Origin: Mycolicibacterium sphagni
GTDB taxonomy: Bacteria > Actinomycetota > Actinomycetes > Mycobacteriales > Mycobacteriaceae
Reading direction: 5' to 3'
Length of the DNA stretch: 64,000 bases
Assembly (NCBI RefSeq): GCF_002250655.1
Contig: NZ_NOZR01000003.1
Span: forward strand, 1 to 64,000
Each line of letters opens with the position of its first letter. Position 1 is the stretch's first letter. The position numbers were made by a program, and so were the translations under genes. Below are positions 45,040 to 53,258 of the stretch, piece by piece. Under the pieces are notes generated by a model. It was given only the letters and a program-made list of their open reading frames with translations, was not told the DNA's origin and searched no databases.

Positions 45040-46223
45040 CACGCGGACTTGTCCACCGGTTTATCCGAGCTGACCACCCACATCGAGTAGTACTGCGCGC
45101 CGCCGCCGTACGCATGGCCCAGTGCCTTGCGCGCACCCTCGACCTGGTGGTCGCCGCCCTTGCCCATCACCTGGATGGCCGACTCGGCGAACCGGATCAT
45201 GCCCGACGCCCCAATGGGATTGCTGCTCAGCACTCCGCCGGAGGGGTTGAAGGGGATACGCCCGCCGATCGCCGTCTCGCCGGCCTCGGTGAGCTTCCAC
45301 CCTTCGCCTTCCTTGGCGAAGCCGAGGCTCTCCAGCCACATGGGCTCATACCAGGAGAACGGCACATACACCTCGGCCACGTCGATCTCGTCGATCGGGC
45401 TCGTGATGCCCGCGTCCTTCCACAAGGCGGCGGCCGCATCCCGGCTGGCCTGCGGGTTGACCTGGTCGCGTCCGGCGTATGCCAGGGGCTCGGTGCGCAG
45501 GGCGGTCGCGTGTATCCAGGCGACCGGATGTCCGGCGGCCACCCGGGAGTCGGCGGCTTCCTCGTCGCCGATCACCATCGCCGCCGCGCCGTCCGAGGAC
45601 GGGCACGTCTCGTCGTAGCGGATGGGGTCCCACAACATCGGGGACTCCATCACCTTCTCGACGGTGATATCGGGCTGGTGCAGATGGGCCAGCGGGTTCT
45701 TGGCGCCGTTGAGCCTGTCCTTGACCGCCACGATCGCGCCGATGTGCGTGGGCGCGCCGGATCGGCGGATGTAGGCGCGCACGTGCGGGGCGAAGTATCC
45801 GCCCGCGCCCGCGCCGACCGGCTTGGTGAAAGGCACCGGAATGCTCAACGCCCACATGGCATTCGATTCGGACTGCTTCTCCCACGCCATGGTCAGAACG
45901 CGCTTGTACTTACCCGATTGCACCAGGCTGGCCGCCACGATCGCGGTCGAGCCGCCGACCGAGCCCGCGGTGTGCACGCGGATCAGCGGCTTGCCGGTGG
46001 CGCCGACCGCGTCGGCCATGAACAGCTCGGGCATCATCACGCCCTCGAAGAAATCGGGCGCCTTGCCGACGACGACGGCGTCGATGTCGTCGAACGTCGA
46101 GCCCGAGTCGGCGAGCGCCCGGTCGATCGCCTCGCGCACGAGGCCGTTCATCGACACGTCCTTACGCTTGGCGACGTACTTCGTCTGTCCGGTGCCCAGA
46201 ACGGCTGCGAGTTTTTTAGCCAT
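45039..46223 (-). CDS. ltp3: Lipid-transfer/thiolase-like protein Ltp3
   Basis: 394 residues (as I recall for Rv3523), SCP-x thiolase-like. GTGQTKYVAKRKD near 10, HTAGSVGGSTAIVAA near 84 and the C-terminal GGALGH-equivalent NPSGGVLSSNPIGASG are visible. The usual nucleophilic Cys context is replaced by AGSVGG, so classical thiolysis is unlikely; a retro-aldol role like that of Ltp2 is plausible. It overlaps ltp4 (TGATG) upstream. Paired with Ltp4 and the DUF35 protein, as Ltp2 pairs with ChsH2. Confidence 0.86.
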   Translation of the reverse strand: MAKKLAAVLGTGQTKYVAKRKDVSMNGLVREAIDRALADSGSTFDDIDAVVVGKAPDFFEGVMMPELFMADAVGATGKPLIRVHTAGSVGGSTAIVAASLVQSGKYKRVLTMAWEKQSESNAMWALSIPVPFTKPVGAGAGGYFAPHVRAYIRRSGAPTHIGAIVAVKDRLNGAKNPLAHLHQPDITVEKVMESPMLWDPIRYDETCPSSDGAAAMVIGDEEAADSRVAAGHPVAWIHATALRTEPLAYAGRDQVNPQASRDAAAALWKDAGITSPIDEIDVAEVYVPFSWYEPMWLESLGFAKEGEGWKLTEAGETAIGGRIPFNPSGGVLSSNPIGASGMIRFAESAIQVMGKGGDHQVEGARKALGHAYGGGAQYYSMWVVSSDKPVDKSA

Positions 46224-47287
46224 CAGTTCTTGCCCTCCAGGACCGCGACCAGATTCTGTTGCAGCGCAGGGCCGCTGGTGGCGTGCGCCAGCACGCGGCC
46301 CGCCGAACGAGAGAAGATGTGCTGTGCGGCGAAACCGATCCGCTCCAGGCCGGCCGAGAACATCGGGTTGGCCGCCAGTGCGCCGCCCGACGGATTGATC
46401 TTCGTCGAGGCCGGCAGGCCGATCGCCTCGGCCAGAATCAGCTGCTGATGGCTGAACGGCGCGTAGAGCTCGGCGACCTCGATCGAGCCGGCGTCACCAC
46501 CGGTAGCGACCGTGGCCGACGCTGCGGTCGACGGCGAAGTGGTCAGATCGCGTGCGCCAAGGATCGGTGTCTCGATGCGGTGCTCGAAACCGGTGATCCA
46601 GGCGGGGTTCTCTCGGAGCTCGCGTGCCCTGTCGCCGGCGGCCAGCACGATCGCCGAAGCGCCGTCGGTGATCGGCGCAATGTCGTGGCGCCGCAACGGA
46701 TCTGCGAAGTAGGGCCGGGCCAGTAGCTCATCGATGCTCTTGGCCGGCTTCTCGGAGTCGGTGCGCCCGGCGGCTGCGAACGAGTCCAACGCCACCTGTG
46801 CCATCTGCTCAGCGGTCCACTTGCCCGCGTCGAGGCCCAGGCGGGCCTGCAGGCCTGCCATCGACACCGAGTCGGGCCACAGCGGTGCGACCGTGTACGG
46901 GTCGGTCTGCAGCGCGAGCACCCGGCGAAGCGTGCCCGCCGAGGGCTTGCCGAAGCCGTATACCAGTGCGGTGTCGACCTGCCCGGTCAGGATCTTGATG
47001 TAGGCCTCGTACAGCGCCCAGGCTGCGTCCATCTCGACGTGCGACTCGTTGATCGGCGGTACCGCGCCGATCGAGTCGATGGCCGAGATGAACGAAAAGG
47101 CACGGCCGGCAAGGTAGTCCGAAGAGCCGGAGCACCAGAAGCCGATATCGGTCTGCTTCAGGCCGAGTTCTTCGTAAAGCTGATGGAAACACGGCATCAG
47201 CATCTCGACGCCGTTGGTGGTTCCGCTGGTGCGTCGGACATGCGGGGCATGGGCGAAGCCGACGACCGCTACATCGCGAAATGTCAT
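46223..47287 (-). CDS. ltp4: Lipid-transfer/thiolase-like protein Ltp4
   Basis: 354 residues from ATG 47287; the longer upstream frame overlaps the DUF35 gene. It is thiolase-like with GFAHAPHVRRTSG at the N-terminus, SGSSDYLAGRAF near 56 and NPSGGALAANPMFSAG near 309. Like Ltp3 it lacks the standard cysteine at the nucleophile position (SHVEMDAAWA). Likely forms a heteromeric aldolase/thiolase with Ltp3. Fourteen bases separate it from the DUF35 gene. Confidence 0.86.
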   Translation of the reverse strand: MTFRDVAVVGFAHAPHVRRTSGTTNGVEMLMPCFHQLYEELGLKQTDIGFWCSGSSDYLAGRAFSFISAIDSIGAVPPINESHVEMDAAWALYEAYIKILTGQVDTALVYGFGKPSAGTLRRVLALQTDPYTVAPLWPDSVSMAGLQARLGLDAGKWTAEQMAQVALDSFAAAGRTDSEKPAKSIDELLARPYFADPLRRHDIAPITDGASAIVLAAGDRARELRENPAWITGFEHRIETPILGARDLTTSPSTAASATVATGGDAGSIEVAELYAPFSHQQLILAEAIGLPASTKINPSGGALAANPMFSAGLERIGFAAQHIFSRSAGRVLAHATSGPALQQNLVAVLEGKN

Positions 47288-47300
47288 GTGGCGAGTCCCT

Positions 47301-48293
47301 TTAGAGGTGGTGCTTGTAGGTGTCGTATTCGGCGTCGGGTTCGCCGGTCGGTTTGAAGTACTCGATGTTGTCGATGCCGAGACCCCATTCCTCCTGGGGC
47401 TTCCACACCGCCTGCACGCGCATGCCCATTCGCACATCGGCGACGTCGATTTCCTGAATCAGGTGCAGGAACGGGATATCGGCGCCGTCGAGCAGCACGT
47501 AGGCCGCGACGTACGGCGGCTTGATGCGCTGGCCCGCGAACGGGATGTTGATGATGGCGAACGTCGTCACGGTGCCCTTGTCGGGCAGCTCGAGGAAGTT
47601 GTCCAGCTCCAGGCCGGTGGCCGGATCGGCTTCCTTCGGCGGGAAGTACACCTTGCCGCCGGTGCCGGTGCGAGCACCGAGCAGCTTGCCGTCTTCCAGG
47701 CCGCGCAGGAAGGCGCTCTCCGGAAGTGAAGCGGTGTGCTGGATTTCGATGCTGCTGGGCGCCACCTGGATGGTGACCGGCTCCCGATCGTCGGGTTCGT
47801 CGGACACCGGTTCGGCTTCATCCCCGAGCGCGAAGTACGCGATATCGGTGATCGCGCCCACGGGTTCGTCGACCCAGTGCGCATGAACCCGCGCACCGGT
47901 GCTGATCGCGTCGGAGGAACCCGCGGCGACCGCGTGCAGTAGTGCGGTGTCGGCTCCGTCGAGCTGGATCAGCGCCCACGCGAACGGCTGGTCCAGCGGC
48001 TGGCCTTCCAGCGGCTCGGACTGCCAGGTCCACGACAACACCGTCCCGACGCTGTCGACCGGTACCACCTCTGTTAGCGGCGCATAAGTCACGGGGTCAT
48101 ACTCAGCTGGCGGTACGAGCACGCGTCCGTCCGAACCGCGGACGCCGAGGATGCGTCGCCCGCGCAGGGCGGTGAAGAACTGGCCGAGGAGTGGTCCGAC
48201 TGAACGGGTGTAGTCGAATGACAGCTTCAGCGGTGCCGAAAGGGGCTTCTGATGCGCGTCGATCTGCACCGGGCTGCTTTGGCTGGTGGTCAC
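47301..48293 (-). CDS. Double DUF35/OB-fold protein (Rv3521 type)
   Basis: 330 residues from GTG 48293; the open frame goes on to 48329 but that part contains the KstR operator. Two similar halves are visible: LRGRRILGVRGSDGRVLVPP near 44 and LEDGKLLGARTGTGGKVYFPP near 200. Both have the OB-fold pattern of DUF35 but lack zinc-ribbon cysteines. DUF35 domains partner thiolase-like Ltp proteins, so this is the likely docking subunit for Ltp3 and Ltp4. First gene of that operon. Confidence 0.83.
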   Translation of the reverse strand: MTTSQSSPVQIDAHQKPLSAPLKLSFDYTRSVGPLLGQFFTALRGRRILGVRGSDGRVLVPPAEYDPVTYAPLTEVVPVDSVGTVLSWTWQSEPLEGQPLDQPFAWALIQLDGADTALLHAVAAGSSDAISTGARVHAHWVDEPVGAITDIAYFALGDEAEPVSDEPDDREPVTIQVAPSSIEIQHTASLPESAFLRGLEDGKLLGARTGTGGKVYFPPKEADPATGLELDNFLELPDKGTVTTFAIINIPFAGQRIKPPYVAAYVLLDGADIPFLHLIQEIDVADVRMGMRVQAVWKPQEEWGLGIDNIEYFKPTGEPDAEYDTYKHHL

Positions 48294-48302
48294 AGCATCG
48301 AG

Positions 48303-48316
48303 TAGAACAGGTTCTA
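48303..48316. promoter_or_regulatory. KstR operator between Rv3521-type and Rv3520c-type genes
   Basis: TAGAACAGGTTCTA has both half-sites intact. It is 10 bases from the leftward GTG start (48293) and 45 bases from the rightward ATG (48361), so it can control both operons. Confidence 0.9.
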
Positions 48317-48360
48317 AGAATCGTGGCAAGGACCGTGTCCCAGACAGAAAGGCGGCACCG

Positions 48361-49392
48361 ATGAAGCTGGGTCTGCAACTCGGATATTGGAGCGCGCAAC
48401 CTCCGACGAATCATGCGGAGTTGGTGGCTGTGGCTGAAGAGGCCGGCTTTGACACGGTCTTCACCGCCGAGGCGTGGGGGTCGGACGCCTTCACTCCGCT
48501 GGCCTGGTGGGGCCGCGAAACCACACGCATGCGGTTGGGTACCTCGGTGGTTCAGCTCTCGGCGCGCACCCCCACGGCGTGCGCGATGGCCTCGCTGACG
48601 CTGGACCATCTCTCCGGTGGCCGCCACATCCTCGGGTTGGGGGTGTCCGGGCCGCAGGTGGTCGAGGGCTGGTACGGGCAGAAATTCCCCAAGCCGCTGG
48701 CCCGCACCCGCGAGTACATCGACGTCATCCGCCAGGTCTGGGCCCGTCAAGCCCCGGTCACCAGTGCTGGCCCGCACTATCCGCTGCCGCTGTCGGGAGA
48801 GGGCACCACCGGTCTGGGTAAGCCGCTCAAGCCGATTGTGCATCCGCTGCGCGCTGACATCCCGATCATGCTGGGCGCCGAAGGGCCCAAGAACGTCGCG
48901 CTGGCCGCCGAGATCTGTGATGGCTGGCTGCCGATCTTCTACTCCCCGCGGCTGGCCCCGATGTACAACGAATGGCTCGATGAAGGTTTCGCCCGCCCCG
49001 GTGCCCGGCGCAGCCGCGAGGACTTCGAGATCTGTGCCACCGCCCAGGTGGTGGTCACCGAGGACCGCGCGTCGATCATGGAACTGATCAAGCCGCACCT
49101 GGCCCTGTACATGGGCGGAATGGGCGCTGAGGACACCAACTTCCACGCCGATGTGTATCGGCGGATGGGCTACTCCGAGGTCGTCGACGAGGTCACCCGA
49201 CTGTTCCGCAGTGACCGCAAAGACGACGCCGCCAAGGCCGTGCCCGACGAACTCGTCGACGACTCGGCGATCGTCGGTGACATCGACTACGTGCGCAAAC
49301 AGATCGTCGCCTGGGAAGCCGCCGGCGTCACCATGATGGTCATCGGCGCCCGCAGCCCCGAACAGATCCGCGAAGCCGCGGCACTGTTGTAG
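48361..49392 (+). CDS. Luciferase-like (LLM) F420-type oxidoreductase 2 (Rv3520c type)
   Basis: 343 residues from ATG 48361, preceded by AAAGGCGG. LLM features are FDTVFTAEAWGSDAFTPLAW near 31-50, GGRHILGLGVSGPQVVEGWYG near 88 and PIMLGAEGPKNVALAAEICDGW near 162. This group oxidises or reduces via F420. KstR control from the shared operator implies a steroid-related substrate; none has been demonstrated to my knowledge. It converges with the decarboxylase-like gene. Confidence 0.86.
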   Translation: MKLGLQLGYWSAQPPTNHAELVAVAEEAGFDTVFTAEAWGSDAFTPLAWWGRETTRMRLGTSVVQLSARTPTACAMASLTLDHLSGGRHILGLGVSGPQVVEGWYGQKFPKPLARTREYIDVIRQVWARQAPVTSAGPHYPLPLSGEGTTGLGKPLKPIVHPLRADIPIMLGAEGPKNVALAAEICDGWLPIFYSPRLAPMYNEWLDEGFARPGARRSREDFEICATAQVVVTEDRASIMELIKPHLALYMGGMGAEDTNFHADVYRRMGYSEVVDEVTRLFRSDRKDDAAKAVPDELVDDSAIVGDIDYVRKQIVAWEAAGVTMMVIGARSPEQIREAAALL

Positions 49393-49447
49393 ACACTTCT
49401 TGCGAGTTGTCTAGCCCGGGCTCTAGATTGACCGGATGACGTTCGGC

Positions 49448-50167
49448 TTAGCGCAGGATGTGGGCGTCGCCGAACGTCATCTCGACGTTGGCGACCGATC
49501 CCGACACCATCGCGCGCTTCGGCAGCCCCAGCGAGGCGAGCTCCTTGGCGTAGGGATGGTCGCCCAGGCGCAGGTTGGCACCGCCGGGCCGGAAGCGCAC
49601 CCCGGAGTTCTTCATCTCCCACGGCACCTCTCGCGTGGTGCCTTCGGAGAAGGTGTAGGTCGTGAGCACCTGGCTGCGCGGTCGCAGCGAGGGCAGCGGC
49701 AGGCCCCGGTGGAATTCGATGCCGGCGATCAGCGATCCGCCCTCGCTGACATCGAAGGTGAACGATTTGGCGTCGCGCACGTTGAAGTCGGCCATGATCT
49801 TGGGGAAGCCCCAGATGGTGCGGCCGGCCTCCAGAGTGAAGGACTGGTCGACCGGCAGGTGATGGATGAACGCCGCGGCGTCGCCAAGAGCTTTGAGGCC
49901 GCTGGCATCCGAGCCCGGGGGATTGACCATCACGCACGTACCGAACTCGTGATACTTGCCCAGATCGCCGTCGATGTAGCGGGCAAGCATCAGATTCACC
50001 ACCGCACGGCCCGGCCGGAACTGGCAGACCTGCAATCCGCTGTAGTCGACGAGTCGCTGCGCGGCATCGGCCGGAACCGAGAACATCGCCGTGTGAACGT
50101 CGGCCTTGCGAATGTGCACCGGCATGGTGAGCACCGTGCCGGCAATGGTGTGCTGCGAAACAGACAT
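49448..50167 (-). CDS. Acetoacetate-decarboxylase-like protein (Rv3519 type)
   Basis: 239 residues from ATG 50167; the 436-residue frame is an antisense shadow of cyp142. TIWGFPKIMADF carries the lysine that forms the Schiff base in acetoacetate decarboxylases, and the beta-barrel pattern (GRAVVNLMLARYIDG, HEFGTCVMVNPPG) agrees. The family includes decarboxylases and Schiff-base aldolase-dehydratases. A role in handling a 3-oxo acid from sterol degradation is a reasonable guess. Confidence 0.8.
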   Translation of the reverse strand: MSVSQHTIAGTVLTMPVHIRKADVHTAMFSVPADAAQRLVDYSGLQVCQFRPGRAVVNLMLARYIDGDLGKYHEFGTCVMVNPPGSDASGLKALGDAAAFIHHLPVDQSFTLEAGRTIWGFPKIMADFNVRDAKSFTFDVSEGGSLIAGIEFHRGLPLPSLRPRSQVLTTYTFSEGTTREVPWEMKNSGVRFRPGGANLRLGDHPYAKELASLGLPKRAMVSGSVANVEMTFGDAHILR

Positions 50168-50224
50168 GCGGACACTGTAATCCGCTTTGACAGCCTGCGT
50201 GGACAGAAGTATGGAGGGAAGTAG

Positions 50225-51436
50225 ATGACAGGCACCCTGGCTCCGGCCAAGCCGAATGTTGATCTGACCGAGGGCAGTTTCTACGCCGACGGTGGTGCGC
50301 GCGACGCGTATCGCTGGATGCGCGCCAACGAGCCGGTGTTCCGCGACCGCAACGGTCTGGCGGCCGCGGCGACCTACCAGGCGGTCCTCGACGCCGAACG
50401 TGACCCCGAGACGTTCTCCAACACCGGGGGCATCCGGCCCGACAACCCCGGTATGCCGTACATGATCGACATGGACGATCCCGGACACCTCTTGCGCCGC
50501 AAGCTCGTCAACGCGGGCTTCACCCGCAAGCGTGTGATGGACAAGCTCGCCGGAATCGACACCTTGTGTGACACGCTGATCGACGCGGTCTGCGAGCGCG
50601 GGGAATGCGACTTCGTTCGCGATATCGCCGCGCCGCTGCCGATGGCCGTTATCGGTGACATGCTCGGCGTGGCGCCCGAAGAACGTTCGACGCTGCTGAA
50701 GTGGTCCGACGATCTGGTGTGCGGCTTGAACTCGGCTGCCGACGCCGAGACGTTGCAAGCGGTGATGGACGCCTTCGCCGGGTATTCCGCGTACGCAACC
50801 GAGACCATCGCCAAGCGCCGGGCCGAACCGACCGATGACCTGTTCTCGATCCTGGTCAATTCCGAGGTCGAAGGCTCACGACTGGATGATCAAGAGATCA
50901 TCATGGAGACCCTGCTGATCCTCATCGGTGGGGATGAGACCACTCGGCACACGTTGTCGGGCGGCACCGAACAGCTTGTGCGCCACCATGATCAGTGGCA
51001 GAGGCTGGTGGCCGACGTGAGCCTGCTGCCCAATGCCATCGAGGAAATGCTGCGCTGGACCTCGCCGGTGAAGAACATGGCCAGAACGGCGATGCGGGAC
51101 GTCGAATTCCACGGCACCCAGCTGCGTCAGGGCGAGAAGATGCTGCTGATGTTCGAGGCGGCCAACTTCGACGAGTCGGTCTTCGGCGACCCGGAAAACT
51201 TCCGCATCGACCGGAACCCCAACAGCCACGTGGCATTCGGCTTCGGAACCCACTTCTGCCTGGGTAATCAGCTGGCCCGGTTGGAGCTCAGCACGATGAT
51301 TCGCAAGCTCCTCGAGCGGCTACCGGACCTGCGACTGGCCGACGAGACCGCACTGCCCCTGCGGCCGGCCAACTTCGTGAGTGGGTTGGAAGCGATGCCG
51401 GTGGTGTTCACTCCGTCGAAGCCGGTGCTGGCGTAA
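50225..51436 (+). CDS. cyp142: Steroid C26-monooxygenase CYP142
   Basis: 403 residues. The heme loop FGFGTHFCLGNQLARLE places the ligand at Cys345, GGDETTRHTLSG is the I-helix motif. CYP142 backs up CYP125 in oxidising the terminal side-chain carbon but with opposite stereochemistry. GGAGG at 50213-50217 precedes ATG 50225. No KstR palindrome is visible in the 57 bases between this gene and the divergent Rv3519-type gene. Confidence 0.94.
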   Translation: MTGTLAPAKPNVDLTEGSFYADGGARDAYRWMRANEPVFRDRNGLAAAATYQAVLDAERDPETFSNTGGIRPDNPGMPYMIDMDDPGHLLRRKLVNAGFTRKRVMDKLAGIDTLCDTLIDAVCERGECDFVRDIAAPLPMAVIGDMLGVAPEERSTLLKWSDDLVCGLNSAADAETLQAVMDAFAGYSAYATETIAKRRAEPTDDLFSILVNSEVEGSRLDDQEIIMETLLILIGGDETTRHTLSGGTEQLVRHHDQWQRLVADVSLLPNAIEEMLRWTSPVKNMARTAMRDVEFHGTQLRQGEKMLLMFEAANFDESVFGDPENFRIDRNPNSHVAFGFGTHFCLGNQLARLELSTMIRKLLERLPDLRLADETALPLRPANFVSGLEAMPVVFTPSKPVLA

Positions 51437-51466
51437 GACGGCAGGTCGTCACCGGTTTTTTGCGAA

Positions 51467-51484
51467 CCCTCGCTCGCGCGAGGG
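51467..51484 (+). terminator. Short GC-rich hairpin after cyp142
   Basis: CCCTCGC (51467-51473), TCGC, GCGAGGG (51478-51484): seven-base perfect arms, 31 bases after the cyp142 stop. No T tract follows. The rest of the 210-base gap up to the cutinase gene shows no gene or operator that I can identify. Confidence 0.55.
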
Positions 51485-51646
51485 CTGTCGTTGTCGTGCC
51501 AGTCACTGGAAACTTCCGCTCAGGAGCAACAGCCGCGGCGGAGTCTGTGGGTTTGGGCTGTCCCACTTTTGGGAATCACGAACGCACCTCGTGCTTCAGC
51601 GATGGGGCTGGCCGAGGTGGCATGACACGATACGAACTGGGGCGAC

Positions 51647-52393
51647 ATGACTGTCATCGAATCCGATCGGACCCAATGCGTGCGCCGGCTGTTTTTGGCC
51701 GCGATGCTCACTCTCACCGCGCTGACGGCGGCGCCGTTCGGGGTCCCATCAGCAGCGGCGGCAGAGGGTTGTCCCGATGTCGAAGTGGTGTTTGCCCGCG
51801 GAACGTTCGAGCCGCCAGGCGTGGGGGGAATCGGCCAGGCCTTCGTTGACCAGCTGCGGGGAGAACCTCAGCTGGCCGGAAAATCGGTCGATGTTTACGC
51901 GGTGAATTACCCTGCCTCGCTGAACTTCTCGACGGCAGCAGACGGCGTCATCGATGCCAGCGACCGGGTCCGCGACATGGCGGGGAGATGCCCGACCACC
52001 AAGATGGTGCTCGGCGGCTACTCACAGGGGGCCGCGGTGGCCGGTTACGTGACCGCCGACAAGATCCCCGACGGCTACGTCCCGCCGAACGGCATCAACG
52101 GGCCCATGCCTCCCGAGGTCGCCAACCACGTCGCCGCCGTTGCGTTGTTCGGTAAACCATCGAACGGTTTCTTGAACGCCATCGACCGCAGTGCGCCGCC
52201 GATCACCGTGGGCAACCTGTATGCCGGCAAGACCATCGACCAGTGTGTGCCCGAGGACCCGATCTGCTCACCGACGGGGAGCGACAACGGCGCCCACCAG
52301 GCCTACGCCGACAACGGAATGACCGCACAGGCCGCTGCTTACGTTGCGCAGAAGCTCACTTCGGCCGCCGCGGTGAACACCGCCAGCAACTAG
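51647..52393 (+). CDS. Secreted cutinase-family esterase
   Basis: 248 residues. A signal peptide of about 39 residues ends in SAAAA-EG. GYSQG at 124-128 gives the nucleophile Ser126, and [17 protein letters not shown] places Asp204 and His217; conserved cysteines (42, 115, 200, 207) can form the two family disulfides. Cutinases cleave lipid or polyester bonds outside the cell, for instance sterol esters or host lipids. It sits between cyp142 and echA19 and its stop overlaps the echA19 stop (CTAG). Confidence 0.88.
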   Translation: MTVIESDRTQCVRRLFLAAMLTLTALTAAPFGVPSAAAAEGCPDVEVVFARGTFEPPGVGGIGQAFVDQLRGEPQLAGKSVDVYAVNYPASLNFSTAADGVIDASDRVRDMAGRCPTTKMVLGGYSQGAAVAGYVTADKIPDGYVPPNGINGPMPPEVANHVAAVALFGKPSNGFLNAIDRSAPPITVGNLYAGKTIDQCVPEDPICSPTGSDNGAHQAYADNGMTAQAAAYVAQKLTSAAAVNTASN

Positions 52394-53190
52394 CGCATCT
52401 TGAACTGCGGGGCGCGCTTCTCCTTGAACGCCAGCGGGCCCTCCTTGGCGTCATCGCTGAGGAACACGGGCACGCCGTTGGCGGTGTCGGGCTTGAACGC
52501 GTCCAGTTCGTGCAATCCCTCGGCCTCGCGGATGGTCTTCAGGATCGCCTGCACGGCCAGTGGGCCGTTGTTGTTGATGACCTCGGCGATCTCGAGGGCT
52601 TTCTCCAACGCCGTGCCATCGGGCACGACGTACCCGATGAGCCCGTAGGACAGCGCTTCCGCAGCAGTGATGTGGCGTCCGGTCAGCAACAGGTCGCACG
52701 CAATGGTGTACGGGATCTGCCGCGGCAACCGCACTGCCGAGCCACCCATCGGGTACAGGCTCCACTTGGCCTCGGAGATGCCGAATTTCGCGCTCTCGCC
52801 GGCGACCCGGATGTCGGTGCCCTGCAGGATCTCGGTACCGCCCGCGATGGCCGGGCCCTCGACGGCGGCGATGAGCGGCTTGGTCAGCCTGCGCCCCTTC
52901 AGCAGCCCCTCGATCTTGGTCGGATCGAACGCGCCACTCTTGAAGGAGTCACCGGGGGGTGCCTTGGTGGCGTTCTTCAGGTCCATGCCCGCGCAGAAGT
53001 AGCCCCCCGCGCCCGTCAGGATGCAGGTTCGGATCTCGGGATCCTCGTCCACGCGGTTCCAGGCGTCGACCATGATCGAGAGCATCTCGGTGGAAAGCGC
53101 GTTGCGCGCCTCAGGCCGGTTCAGTGTGACGATGAGGGTGTGTCCGCGCTGCTCAATGAGGGCGTCGGCTTCTTTTTTGGGCTCGCTCAC
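52390..53190 (-). CDS. echA19: Side-chain enoyl-CoA hydratase EchA19
   Basis: 266 residues from GTG 53190, since the longer frame crosses the KstR promoter region. Crotonase features are [14 protein letters not shown] near 62-75 and [19 protein letters not shown] near 108. The glutamate pair needed for hydration is consistent with [13 protein letters not shown]. EchA19 hydrates a side-chain enoyl-CoA of cholesterol. It diverges from fadD19 and shares that operator. Confidence 0.92.
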   Translation of the reverse strand: MSEPKKEADALIEQRGHTLIVTLNRPEARNALSTEMLSIMVDAWNRVDEDPEIRTCILTGAGGYFCAGMDLKNATKAPPGDSFKSGAFDPTKIEGLLKGRRLTKPLIAAVEGPAIAGGTEILQGTDIRVAGESAKFGISEAKWSLYPMGGSAVRLPRQIPYTIACDLLLTGRHITAAEALSYGLIGYVVPDGTALEKALEIAEVINNNGPLAVQAILKTIREAEGLHELDAFKPDTANGVPVFLSDDAKEGPLAFKEKRAPQFKMR

Positions 53191-53234
53191 GGGTATCCGC
53201 CTTCCAGCATCTTTGCCACAGACTTGTGTCGAAA

Positions 53235-53248
53235 TGTAACACGTTCTA
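53235..53248. promoter_or_regulatory. KstR operator between echA19 and fadD19
   Basis: TGTAACACGTTCTA keeps one full half-site. TAGTTT (53247-53252) overlaps its right edge and ends 6 bases before the fadD19 GTG, so a rightward -10 box is directly covered by the operator. The leftward echA19 start is 45 bases away. Confidence 0.85.
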
Positions 53249-53258
53249 GTTTGGGTCC

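Noticed and set aside
49410..49427. TCTAG-N8-CTAGA between converging genes
   Set aside because: Arms are only 5 bases with a GC palindrome inside; too weak to call a terminator or operator.
50187..50215. TTGACA, 17 bases, TATGGA before cyp142
   Set aside because: Good promoter match, but the -10 would overlap the GGAGG ribosome site of cyp142, so a start there would remove it.
50168..50758. Upstream extension of the acetoacetate-decarboxylase-like gene
   Set aside because: It is antisense to cyp142; ATG 50167 gives the normal family length.
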